Source: Pontederia crassipes (lineage: Eukaryota; Streptophyta; Magnoliopsida; Commelinales; Pontederiaceae). From it: DNA of 64,000 nucleotides. Made by a program: the position numbers and the translations under genes. This document shows, one piece after another, positions 46,517 through 58,139 of this stretch (position 1 is its first letter; every line of letters starts with the position of its first letter). The notes under the pieces are model-generated. The model did not search any database. It saw only the letters and a list, made by a program, of their open reading frames with translations, and was not told the DNA's origin. The DNA is taken from positions 65,300,118-65,364,117 of the forward strand of contig CM060190.1 of the NCBI GenBank assembly GCA_030549335.1. Reading direction: 5' to 3'.

Positions 46517-47751
46517 TGTTGGATCTAAGTTTTAATGATATATTAAGTTATATTTTAATGATATAAATTTCGAATGATTAAAGATAAAATGCTAAAAAAG
46601 TTAAAAAAAAAGAGATAACTTTATGCACTACGCTTTGATTAAATAATTGTCACTGATCTCGAAACACCAGAGTTGTAGAGAATTTTGTTAGCTTTCCGTA
46701 TACTACAAGATCATCTAATTTGGATAACTGTGCAGAAAGTTATGCTCAAAATAGTGCAGGGCGCTCAACCTGCCAGTCGAAATTATGAAAGTCGGTCAAG
46801 ACAGCCCGGTCGATCGATCGGAGATACTGGTCGACCGATCAAGGCATAAACTGCTCAAATGAAAATTGCAAAACTGCACCGGTTGACAATCTGGTCGAAG
46901 TACCGATCGACCGATCAACCCAACGGTTACAAATAAAAACTGCGAGACTGTACCGGTCGAGACACCGGTCGATAGTTCAGTCGACCGACCATCTACGATA
47001 ATAGGAGAAATCAGCGCAATGGTCATATAGTCTGGTCGACCGGTCAATAAATGCGGTGGATCAGTCCATCACTGTAATGAACAGTAACGACTATATTTTG
47101 AGGAGAAAAATGTGAAATTAATTATGAATGAATTTTCCACATACTAGAGGCTATAAAAGGAGTGCCAATGCCAGAAGCAAAAGCATCCATCCAAGCATTG
47201 AAGCAAAACTTTAAGAAATCAAAAGCAGATCATTTCTCTTGAAGTTACTATTTTAGAGCCTTCTTTCTTTCTCTCTTTTCTTCTAGTGAGTGTTCTATTA
47301 TAAAAGAGATAAACTATTCTTCAGAAAGATTGTGAGAGCTCCGGTGTCAAAGAAGTTCCAAATCTTACCTCTTGAGCGAGAGAAAAGATTAGCTTCCTAA
47401 GAGGAGAGATTGTAATTGCCTCTCAAAACGAAGAAAAAGGTGGTTGTATAAAGGGCTTTATTTCTTGTCCCATTTGGAATAAAGAAAGGGATTAGTGGAA
47501 TCTCCGACGGTCTCGAGATCGAGAAGTCGGAGTGGGGACGCAGGTCAAGGTGTGGCCGAACCTCGTCAACAATCACCCGTGTTCAATGTGTTTGATTTCT
47601 CTCACTCTATCTCCCTCTCATATTGTGTTTATGATCTGAATTGCAAATGTTTTAAGAATCGGTTTTGTGCTTCCGCGATGAATTTCGTAAAATCGACATT
47701 TTTGGTTAAACACCAATTCACCCCCCTCTTGATGTCATTTGGGATCCTACA
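46517..47751 (+). mobile_element. 5' LTR of a SIRE-type Copia element
   Basis: The LTR starts TGTTGGATC and ends GATCCTACA, is 1235 bases long and is followed directly by a primer-binding site. A TATA box (GGCTATAAAAGG) lies near 47149-47160. 46780-47060 is full of GGTCGACC/CGATCG palindromes. 46517-46521 is preceded by TTAAT, but no partner flank can be checked because the 3' side of the element is lost. A solo relative lies at 16576-17811 on the other strand. Confidence 0.85.
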
Positions 47752-47766
47752 ATTGGTATCAGAACG
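47752..47766 (+). promoter_or_regulatory. Primer-binding site, initiator tRNA-Met type
   Basis: ATTGGTATCAGAACG follows the LTR end directly. TGGTATCAGA matches the 3' end complement of plant initiator tRNA-Met, the standard primer for Copia elements; the usual AGC at the end is AAC here. Confidence 0.85.
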
Positions 47767-47864
47767 TGTTGCTCTTATTTTGATCTTTTGAATATTTTCA
47801 TTTTCAGATCTAATCATTTTTTAAGATTCAATCATTTTTTTAAGATTTAACAATCTTAAGAGCT

Positions 47865-48760
47865 ATGGCATCAAGTTCATTTGTTTTTGCCGGAGGACAA
47901 TCAATTAGTCGTCCTCCCCTTTTAAATGCATCAATTTTTGCATATTGGAAAATTCGGATTCAATCCTACATATGTTCTATTAATATAAACATGTGGGATA
48001 TTGTCAAAAAAGACTATTACTTACATGAAAAATTACCTTCCGAACATGACGAAAGACAGAAAGTTTTTTTGAAATTGGATTGGAAAGCAAAGTACATTTT
48101 TTATTGTGCTTTGGATTCAACGGATTTTAATCGGATTTCAATTTGTGAGAGTGCAACTCAGATTTGGAACAAACTCATCACTACTTATGAAGGAACCGAT
48201 AAAGTTAAAGAATCTAGATTGAATATTTTGAATCATAAATACGATTCATTCAAGATGCATGAAAATGAATCTATAAATGATATGGTTGCTCGATTTAATG
48301 ATATTATGAATGGCTTAGCCTCTTTGGCGAGCCTAGAACTAACTCTGAAAAAGTGAAAAAGATTCTCAGGTCTCTCTCCTCTCAATGGCGTACAAAAAGG
48401 ACGGTGATCGAAGAAAAAGATTTGAACAAATTGGATCTTGACGATCTAATTGGTTCACTTCTAACCTATGAGGTGAGAATCCAAGAAGAAGAAGAATCAA
48501 ATGCTTTCAAAAAGAAGACATTGACTTTGAAAGCAAACAAAAGTGAAAATGACTCGAGTGAAGAAGAAGTAGACGAAAAGAGACCCGCTCTCTACTCAAA
48601 AAAACTCGATCAGTATCTCAGATTGGTGAAAAAGAAAGAAAAAAATGTGAAGCCTACCCGAAGAGCATATAAAAATCACAAAGAAGAGACATCTCACAGA
48701 AGAAAGGAGAAAAGACGTGATGAGTCAAGTGAAGATGAATCAAGTGAATCATCAAACTTT
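47865..48760 (+). pseudogene. SIRE-type Copia gag, frameshifted and truncated
   Basis: The start MASSSFVFAGGQSIS is followed by RPPLLNASIFAYWKIR, an IQSYI/MWDIV block, the UBN2-like gag core (ATQIWNKLITTYEGTDKVKESR, then NESINDMVARFNDIMNGL) and, after a one-base frameshift near 48335, NSEKVKKILRSL, IEEKDLNKLDLDDLIGSLL and a charged tail with ESSEDESSESS. The CCHC zinc knuckle, protease, integrase and reverse transcriptase that should follow are missing: the sequence changes to unrelated AT-rich DNA at about 48760. The LTR and primer site just upstream fix the element type. It can no longer make a functional Gag. Confidence 0.88.
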
Positions 48761-49445
48761 TTTATACAATTTATTCAATTTTTTATTCTATGTATTAATG
48801 TGAGTTTACCTTTCATCATCTAATTGATTTTGATCACAACTTGTCTCCAATGTGTTCATGTCCAATGAATGAATCCTCCAATTGCAGCACTATATTGGGG
48901 ATAAATTTCTTGTAAAATGCATGTCAAAATAGATAAAAACTGCATTAAAAAATTGTCAGGAAATTGCTCATCAATTGGGTGGAAAGAAATATATGGAAAC
49001 TTACCAGGTGGTGCCCGCAGCTGCGAAGGAGAAATGAAATGGATGTATGACACAAAAAGAAATTTCTCGAAATTGAGGGATGTGAAAGATAAGTTGAATT
49101 GTTGTTTGTAAAAAAAATTATTAAAAAACATGACCATCGCACCGATCAAGTTATTATTGCACAAGTACTTATTTCAAACCAATTAAGAATGGCCGTTGCT
49201 ACGGATGCCTTGTGTCACAGGAGGAGGATAAGGATGAGAAAAGTTGCAGAAAGAGTTGCTAGAAATCAGAGGATATGGATTCTAGCTTTTGCTCATGAGG
49301 TGTCAGAAATCAGAATGCCATAAAATTGACATTCCCGCAAACAAACAGATCTATGCATAAAAAACATTAAAAAAAATAAAAAGGAACATGAACAATTGAA
49401 GAAGGATTACCGGGAAAGCTTGCGACAGGGAGGGAGTGTGATGCC
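48761..49445. other. Unrecognised sequence with weak open frames on both strands
   Basis: There is no known family. The minus strand has a 102-codon frame (SPSQLRAPPGKFPY, ISFHPIDEQFP) interrupted by a donor-like CACCTGGTAAGT near 49008; the plus strand reads RRRIRMRKVAERVARNQRI near 49215. This DNA is the target of the LINE described next and may hold a decayed gene. Confidence 0.25.
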
Positions 49446-49459
49446 TAATGGCGGCACCT
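49446..49459. repeat. 14-base target-site duplication of a LINE (left copy)
   Basis: TAATGGCGGCACCT occurs here and, without mismatch, at 52924-52937. Between the two lie the LINE and the LTR nested inside it. Confidence 0.85.
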
Positions 49460-52400
49460 TTTTTAAAAAAAAAGAAGATATCATCTACTGATAAGGAGAT
49501 CAGAACGGTCTTGATACAAAATATTGGAGAGATTTCGCGGGGGATCAGAATCCTAAAAAAGGTCGTGAATAGAAGTTCGATAAAGATTTGTCAAAAAATT
49601 AGCTGTCCGGTTAGCTTCCCGAGAACAGTGAGTAAGGCGCCATAAAGTAAAAAGGTTAAGCAAAGTCTTAGTATCAGTTACAATAGTCTTCACTCGCCAA
49701 GGAACAACAGAATGCCCATTGATAATTTGCACCAGGTTAGCAGAGTCAGATTCGATCATAATAGAAGACAACTTCAAGCATAGGACACGTCTAACATCAA
49801 TGAGTACACCCCAGGCTTCAAGCTCGAGAACTGAATCAGCATATCTCTTAACAGCACCTGCAAAGAGACAACAACCAGAGTGAGTGCGAATAATGAAACA
49901 TGCTCCCCCGTCAAGCCAACTCCAGTAAAGGAACCGTCCGTGTTAACCTTAACACAGGACTCTGGAGGGGCTCCCACGAACCTAGGTAGGGTCTTGGGGG
50001 AAAGTTGCCACAGGAATTTGGTTTATGGCATAGTTGTTATTGTCACGACCCCGGTTTAAACCTTGGTCTAACCTTTAAGTCGCGACATAAAGCGATCGAT
50101 AAAATTCTTAAAGCGGAAGCATCATATTATGATGTAGAGACATGCGAGATAAGGTTATCACACCATTGTTTACAACTCACTTATATTTAAACTCATAGCA
50201 AGTACACACTCTAGTTCAAACTCATATATTTTAAAAGGTTTTTTAAACATTTAACTTTTACACACCAATAAAACATTAAGAGGAGTCACACATCCCCAGA
50301 AAAAGACATCAAGAAATTAAGTCTTCAAAAGTGCTTCTAATCTGATAGGGGATTTTCAAGCACGGTCACATGACAGGTCCACTGATTTGAAAAAGTGTTA
50401 AAATAATATTATGAACAAACAACAGCTCAGTAAGTTAAAAACTCATAATCTATGTGTTACCACCTATTCAAATCAGATAAACTAATTTAGCATTTTAAAA
50501 ACTTATATGAAACAAGCTGACATCTTATTACTTATGAACAATTATCATATAATGAAGTAATCTCAATGAATAACATCTTTAGCATATCACATAATGTCTC
50601 ACATATTTGTTTTACTTCATATAACATTTCACATATCATATCATGTATTATGTCATATCTATCAAGTATTATATCATATCATGTATCATGTCATATATCA
50701 TATCATATCATGTATGCACGTATGCATGATGCACGTGTCATATTACCAATTGGTTAGAGGAACATATTACCCCGTAGGGTTTCATATCATCCCAAATCAT
50801 GAGGTACATTTCCTGCAGAAAATATATCATCTCTGACCAGAGGCATCATATCATCTCTACCGGGGAATACATATTATCCCGTAGGATACCATATCATCCC
50901 ATGAAAATGGAGTACCTTTCCTGCATAAGACATCATTCCGGCAGAGGAAATGCAATGCATGACAAGTAAGATGCATAATGCATGCATTAACCATATCATA
51001 TCACTTAGAACACATATCATATAATTGCATAAAAAATAATACACTCACTTTTTGATCCTATAGAACATATAGTCAGATCAAATGACATTCCAAAGGACAT
51101 AACAAGAGCTATAACAATGATGGATTACTTCTAGTGCACCTTGGTACACTAGGAATTCGTGTGGTGCTAGAAACATCATGCATAATAATAATTAAACATG
51201 TGACATTAATACAATCATAATTTTTGCATCATAACAGTCTTCACAAAGCCTAATCTTCTGAAAATTTAACATTTAAGGTATATTGTATAGGGACTCTAAA
51301 ATTTCATCAAGACAACCATATTCTTCACCTACCCAGTTTGCTGACAGATTGAGTAATGTCATTTGTAAAATTCATAACTTCTGGAATACTTATGATAATT
51401 AAGTAATTATAATTTTTTATGAAACTAAACTACCCAAGGTCTAACCCATATAAATGTCATAATTTTATTACTCATATATGATTCTCAAAAAATCCAGAGA
51501 TTTACCTCTGTTCTCTTCTACTTTTCTGTTCTGACAGACTGAGTGAGGTTCACTTTAAAACTCATAACTTTCGTTGTACATGATCTATAAATGTGATTCC
51601 ATTTGGGTTACAAAGATAACTTTAACATCTTTAATCCATATAAATTTCATATATTAAGTCTAAACATTTAAATTACTATAGTATTTACAATTCAGACTAC
51701 TCATCCAAGTAAACAGAAAGGGCGACTCAGAGTAATTGACTCATAACTTTTCATATAAAACTCCAATTAACCTGATTACAGATCCTATAGAAAGAAGCTC
51801 AATTAGGGTTCATCCTACGAAATTTCAGAATTTTTTAAGCACTCTAAGATGTTGAGAAAATGTTTACAACTTTCGGATAAGATTTGGTGTCCAGCAAGGA
51901 GGAAACTTCATGTAGGTGAACTAAGGTTTGATCCACACCACAAGAACATGGACATAGAAGCATAAAGAGATCTTGAAGGCTCGGGAGAACATAGTTCCAT
52001 CTGAATTTCATAGGGATAATTCATAGAAAAGGAGTAGACAACTTACCTAAATGAAATCCTAACAAGTAAACCTTGATTTCTCCTCTTACTTTCTTCTTAT
52101 CTTCCTTAGCCTTAGTTGTTGCGTTGCTGAAGTCGAATGGTTGTTCCCATGGGGTAAAGAGAGTCGGTTGGAAGTAAGTTTCCAACTTTGCCCTTAGAGT
52201 TCACCTTATTTACAAGAATATCATTTAAGTAAATGGCTTATCATTTATCCTATTATTTATTTACTTAAGACATTACATGTAAATAAGAAAGTACCCCCAT
52301 TTGGATTCAAAGAAAATATTTAGGAAAATAAATTTCTAAAGAATCAAAATCTAAATTTTTGTCCGAAGAACAAAATCAATCGTTTTTCTAATTTTTCGAT

Positions 52401-52923
52401 TTTGCGCTATCATTTAACCTCACTAATATTTTACTTAAAAAATATTAAAAATTATATTTAACTTACTTTCATATATAAGAACAATTACCGGGACTTCAAT
52501 TTTCTAAATTCTAATATTTTTGAAAAGTCATTTTTCCTAATCCTTAGTCATTTGTCATCAATTTCAGGTGTTGGATTCTATGGAGTTAATGAACATGTGC
52601 TCACACACTTATTATAATTCATATCAATCAATAATATATGATTAAATTATATAAACTTAGGTGGATCAAGTCATGGATATTACAGTTATACTGTGCTAAA
52701 ACATTCTCCCAGACCACAAGCTGGGTTGCCCGGATGGAACGAAAATGTGCATCATTCCGACACTGCCATATGCCCCAGAAAGCAAAGGAAAATAGAGAAA
52801 GCAGACGGATTCTGGAGTGCGTATCCAGCGAAGAGCCTTCATTGAGCCAATTACCCTCAGACCAAGAGCTCATAAAATCAAATGTAATGCGTAATTAAGC
52901 CATAAACCCTAAACCCTAAATCA
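49460..52923 (-). mobile_element. 5'-truncated L1-type LINE, minus strand, split by an LTR
   Basis: The LINE sits between two copies of TAATGGCGGCACCT. Its 3' end is on the left, marked by a short T run (49459-49464). Its RNase H domain lies at 49553-50030: FVGAPPESCVKVNTDGSF, ESDSANLVQIINGHSVVPWR and HCSREANRTANFLTN, with a frameshift between the blocks. The upstream part, 52628-52900, carries the region before RNase H (FWGIWQCRNDAHFRSI, WENVLAQYNC). An LTR at 50041-52607 separates the two. The 5' junction carries CCCTAAACCCTAAA, two plant telomere units, before the right target copy. The reverse transcriptase is missing through 5' truncation. Confidence 0.85.
50041..52607 (-). mobile_element. 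Solo LTR (Gypsy-like) nested in the LINE
   Basis: Its left end reads TGTCACGACCCCGG, which on the minus strand is the typical Gypsy LTR end CCGGGGTCGTGACA. The most likely right end is CTCACACA at 52607. The flanks are GTTAT and CTTAT, four of five bases equal, so the target duplication is only suggestive. The interior has many ATATCATATCATG strings (50620-50720) and a partly repeated zone around 50750-50960 (TTATCCCGTAGGATACC; ACCCCGTAGGGTTTC). No coding region is seen. Its position inside the LINE shows that it came later. Confidence 0.65.
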
Positions 52924-52937
52924 TAATGGCGGCACCT
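52924..52937. repeat. 14-base target-site duplication of a LINE (right copy)
   Basis: It is identical to 49446-49459. Joining the outer flanks restores a continuous GGGAGGGAGTGTG...TATAGGGAGGGAG context. Confidence 0.85.
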
Positions 52938-53275
52938 GCTATAGGGAGGGAGTATTGGAGTGAGCCACATGAAGATTCAATGAAGCATCAAGGAGATCCA
53001 ACAAAGCTGCTGAGAGATCCAATAATGTGGCTTGCTTAAGTTGCAGATGGAGCAACGAACTCAAAGAAACATGCCAGATCTATGGTGATATGGACATAGA
53101 AGATATCCAAGCATTCCCGCGGAGGGATATTTTAGAACAAAATATGTTAAAGGTATATTAATTTTATGAAAATAAATATATATACTCAGGGACAGAGCCG
53201 ATTTTTTTTAAAATTTTCCTATATTATATATATAGTTTTTTATAGAAAAAATATAAACATATAGATATTTCTATA
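52938..53275. other. Right flank of the LINE, no gene
   Basis: It continues the pre-insertion sequence for about 200 bases, then becomes AT-rich. No coding signal was found. Confidence 0.4.
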
Positions 53276-53280
53276 TAATT

Positions 53281-56200
53281 TGTAACGCATCCTGTTTTCA
53301 AACAGAAAAAAAAAGAAGAGAAATCCAAGAGAACTCGGTTCTCTTCCCCTCTCTTCATTACATCCTCTCTCTCCTCTTCATTCATGTAATAATGGTCAAA
53401 GGAAGTAACTCTCTTCCTCTCCCCATTCAATGCACCGACAACTCAAGAGATGGAATGGGAGGTCAAGGGGCAGATCAATCCCCTTAAAACCTTCACCTCC
53501 TTCATTTTTTTCTTTTTTCCTTTGTTTTCCTCTCATCCGCTACATGTACTTGTTGTTGGGTGCCGCCAGAGGATGAGGAGATGATGCCGGCAATGCCCAT
53601 TGACAAATAAAATGTCGGAGGGTAGCAGCGGAGGAGTTGAGGACGAACTCTGGCGAGACGAATCGAAAAGCGTAGGCTAAAACTTGTGATTTCGAAATCT
53701 ATCTCATAGGTTAATTTTCGGATGAAGATTGCATGCTTTAAGGATCTATGTACAAGTAGAACTCGTAGCTCATGATATCGTGCAGTTACAAGTTTGATTC
53801 CGAAACATGACCGATCTTTTTTATGTCTATTGAATTTCTTGTTTATGTGATGAACGCATGATTTTGATAGTTATGTAAGGTAAGGCTACATATTATTAAA
53901 TGATAATTTATCTCATGTATGATACCGACAATCACCGAAAAGTCGAGTGAAAAATGCCTCAACATTTTCGTGCTTCCTTTCCGCATGACAAAACTTGGCC
54001 CGAGTTCTATATGATCCAGCTAGGGTTATGCCCAACCCGGATTGAGTTCCACCGAACTTGGCCCGAATCCGACATTAATGCGAAGCTTCGAGTTTTGTGA
54101 GTACTAGTGACTCCACCCGAGTTTACGCCGAGGAAGATGATCGGGCACGATGATCTGACGTCTCTCCGACCCGACCCGGGTTATGTTCATTTTTTGACAC
54201 AACTCTCGACTCCAACTTAGCCCAGGTTACCCATATGCACGGTCCGAGATTTGACTACAGAGTTATTAACTTGATGATCTTAAGCCTGATTTAACTACTT
54301 AATATCAAATCTGTTCGAAATGTTAATCATGTTCATTTAAATCTGTATTTACCCTTCACGACTATACTCATCCAACCAATTGATTTTTATGCTATATGAT
54401 TATGTCCTTAAATCAAAACATTTATGAGGAATGATTATGCTTCATATGGACCACCATGAAGAATGATTATGACTCCTTTATGAACCACTATGATTGATTT
54501 ATTACCCATGATTACATATGTAATTGAAATGAAATCTTACATACTATGATTATGATATTCGAGTAAATGAATGCCCAATTCCCTTTTGGACGACCATCGA
54601 TGAACTTGTAAACGGACAAACGGTCTAGTTTCGGTCGATCAAAACCTTTCGATCGAAAGTCTAAGAATGTTCTCATGTTATGACGGATGACCACACCTCT
54701 TTTGATCAACTGATGGATACTGATAAATTGACGTTTGAACCTTTTTCAGACGACTGCTGGATGAATCTCAAATGAATGATCGCTGGATGAATATCAAACG
54801 AACGACCATTGGATGAATCTCAAACGAATGATCGCTCTTTCGGTCGGCCGGCATATGGAGAAAGGGAAATATGATATTAATTTAACCCTCTAACTTGACA
54901 AGCACTTGTCCTCTGATTGATACTGAATGAAATGATATTAAAAATGATTCGAGACCACTCATGCTCCTTACAATCTTAATTGACTTAAAGTGATCGAAAG
55001 AATATAATCTTGAAATGAATAAAGAATGAATAGATAGCGGATGATCACTCCCTTTTTGGTCGATCGAAGAACCCTGACAATGGCGCCTGCTCCCTTTCCG
55101 AACGACTGCTGAATCAACCTAAAGCGGATGACTGTTCGATTTTTGGGCGTCCGATATGTAGACAAGAAGAATACGACTCTAATCGAACCCCTGATTTGAT
55201 AAACTTTCGTCCACCTGAATGAAATTGAATGATCTGAACTTAAAGATGGAATGGAGCCGTGCTCCATACGACCTTGATCAGTCCACGAATTGAAAGAGAG
55301 GTCCATGCATAATAAATGATTACCATTGTCTATCTAGATGAGAGTTCTTCCCTACAGATGTTTTTCATCTCGTGCGAGATCATCGTGCCCGACAGGGTTG
55401 ACCGTGGCACTAATCTTCCACTAGTCCATTATGGTCTAGATAGTTGCATCATTGCATGTTTGAAATGGTATTCTTGAAAGGAAGAAATAGCTCTTCCAAT
55501 GTATGAATATGATGAAAGAACTTAATGATGAATCGGAGCTATGCTCCCTACAGTCTTGATCAATCCACGAATTGAAAGAGAGTCTCATGGATGATGAAGG
55601 GAAGTTATGACAGCCTTGTGCGAGGCACTTCTCTTGATGAGATATTTATTGATCAATCCATGAATTGAAAGAGAGTCTCATGGATGATGAAGGGAAGTTA
55701 TGACAGCCTTGTGCGAGGCACTTCCCTTGATGAGATATTTACAGTCTTGTGTGAGGTACTTCTCCTACGAATGTTATTGCATAGTGCGAGGTCATCTCCA
55801 CCGAAGGATATTTCTGCCTAATGCGAGATCATCCTTACTTCTATGGATGTTATCATCTAGCATGAGGTCATCTTCATAGAGGGGTGTTGTCATCTAGTGC
55901 GAGGTCATCCTCACCTTTACAGATGTTGTCGTCTTGTGCGAGGTCATCTCCTTCGAAGGATGTTATCGTCTAGTACGAGGTCCATCCTTTCATGTGGAAA
56001 TGGATATAATGAAGGGACATGAATGGTCAATGATAAATGAAAGGACTTTGTCATTATGAACATGAATATGGAAAAATCCTGAATATGAATGATGAATATG
56101 AATAATGAACATGAACACAAATATGGAAATGAAAGGAAATAAAAAAGCATAAACTATGACTTTTCTTTTATCGACTCATCTATTACTCATGCTTATTCTG

Positions 56201-56647
56201 ATGGAATTGATTTATGATTTATACGAACTCACACTTAACTTTATGCTAACGACGGAACTTACTTCTCTGTGTGATCCTCACAGGTACATGATTAGATTAC
56301 GAGCTTGGTTGATGTGTGTGCAGTGACTACAGCTTGGTGGCGTCTGCGTATGATTAAGTAAAGTTTATATGGAGTCTTCTCTTCTATTGATCGAGTTATA
56401 TTTGGGACCTCATATAGACATAGAGTGTGACATAGACCTTTTATATGTCATATATGATGTACTCGTTATTTCTATTTATTTTAGCTTTCACATTTCTTAT
56501 GTTCCATTATTGTAATAGTAAATTTTAAATCTTCCGCTTACATGTCATGAATCTTTACCATCTGAATAAACAAAAGGGTAAAAAAAGTTGAAATAACGAT
56601 CGAAAAAAATTTCGTCACGTGATGAGATCAAATTTCGAGACGTTATA
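53281..56647 (+). mobile_element. Solo LTR (Gypsy-like), 3.4 kb, near-complete target duplication
   Basis: It starts TGTAACGCATCC and ends GAGACGTTATA, so TGTAACG and CGTTATA are inverted with one change. The flanks are TAATT (53276-53280) and TAGTT (56648-56652), four of five equal. No primer site, gag or second LTR is present. Internal zones are CTTGGCCCGAG-rich (53990-54180), GGTCGATC/CGACCG-rich (54580-55160), a 93-base duplication (55557-55742) and a set of TGCGAGGTCATC units (55740-55990). It shares long collinear blocks with the LTR at 32740-34279. Confidence 0.75.
55557..55742 (+). repeat. 93-base tandem duplication in the solo LTR
   Basis: TGATCAATCCACGAATTGAA to GATATTTAT is followed by a second copy at 55650 with only a few changes. 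Downstream, TGCGAGGTCATC-type units recur about six times to 55990. Confidence 0.9.
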
Positions 56648-56652
56648 TAGTT

Positions 56653-57570
56653 GGCCCCTATAATTTGACGTTTGCTCCTCCGTCACTGTATATACTCAAT
56701 GACTTCATATTAATGTCTCAAAATTAATTAGATTTAAGAAGGTTAATAGTTAACACTAATTAACTTTATTTATTAATATTACGATATAGCGCATTCTCAA
56801 AGTGTAGCTAACTGCTAACAATAATATTAATCAGTGCAGACAACATGATTGTTAGAATAAAAAGATCAAATTCATTATAATCCTTTTCGTTGGGAGCTCA
56901 AATGTCAAAAGCGTAGCTAGCTGCTAAAAATCATATTCTTCAAAACTTGGCCTTATAAGTTATCACTTGCATATGATTAAAAATTGTAACCAAAAGAACG
57001 CCACAAAACATTTCTAATGATTGATAAGTTGTCTTTGATTTATTAGCAATATAATAATTATTAATATCATATTCATGATATTATCCACCACATATAAGTA
57101 TATTGATAGAGATTGGGGGCGGCCACAAAACTTGGACCAGGCATGAGTCAAAATGGCTGCCGTCCGGTTGCGGACCGGCATCTTTGATGTTTACAGCGAT
57201 CAAATTAAATTAATGGCGTTCGATATGGATGTAAATATGTTAAAAATAATAATATAGAAGAAGCCTGTATAGTTCAAATAATGATTAAAAAGTGGGAAAG
57301 ATGAGAACCTCCCTCTCTTCTTTATTTCTTTTACTTTTTACTGTTTTTTTGTTCATTTTTATATACACTTGTATTATAAAGTAATGTACATTAAAAAAAA
57401 TAAAATATCTTTGTCCCACTAATTGGATGCCACAATCATATGTATTAGATAACTTCTAGGTAAGCAATTTATTGACGAGCCCACCATTGGATGTTATATG
57501 GATCATTGCATTTTTATAAGTTTGGAAGATTATTTCGTTAATTCAAATTAAGGTTCGTGAACTGAAATTA
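56653..57570. other. AT-rich intergenic DNA
   Basis: No gene. A small GC-richer patch lies at 57113-57185 (GGCTGCCGTCCGGTTGCGG). I found no left CACTA end here, although one is expected for the element to the right. Confidence 0.4.
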
Positions 57571-58090
57571 AATGGATCTGGCAGCAGCAGCCGCGAACGC
57601 CCCGAAGTAGCCGCTCGCGGCCGTGAGCTGTTGGATGTGACCGCCGCGGCCGCGAGCGGCCGAATTTGGCCGAAAGCGGCCGGATGCGGCCACCACAGTC
57701 GGATCTGACTGCGCGCATCTAAATCTGGTCAGCCATGGCCGGATCGAACGACGGTGTGGGGAAGGGCGGAGGAGCGGGGTGGAAGGAGGTGGATGAATAT
57801 TGTACCTATGGCCGAAGGTGGAGCGGTTGCAGCGACGGGCCGACAACGGACGGTTGCAGCAATGGGGTGGTGGCGGACTGGTGCGGTTGCAGCAGCAGCG
57901 GAGCGGAGCGGCTGTAGCGGCGGACCGACAGATCAGGCGACGATAGACAATTGCGACCGACGATGTGCTTTTTGCAGGGGAAAGCGGTGGCACAGTGTCG
58001 GGCCGGATCGGGAGTCGCCGGTGGAGCGAAAATGATGACGGCGAACGTGGGCGGTCGGATGGCGAGATTTGCAGGGAAGAAGGATCAAGA
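57571..58090. other. GC-rich island, probably the inner part of a CACTA element
   Basis: It repeats GCGGCCG and GCGGCCGCGAGCGGCC palindromes (57620-57690) and then purine-rich GGTGG/GCGGTTGC strings. The frames on both strands are Arg/Ser/Pro-rich and not credible proteins. It runs directly into the subterminal array of the CACTA end. Confidence 0.4.
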
Positions 58091-58139
58091 AGACGAAACT
58101 AAAGGGTCGGCCACTTATAGGGGAGAGTTTGCCAATTTT

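Noticed and set aside
57568-58035. 141-codon minus frame and plus frames in the GC-rich island
   Set aside because: The residues are low-complexity Arg/Ser/Pro/Cys and the island is palindrome-rich non-coding DNA of a transposon.
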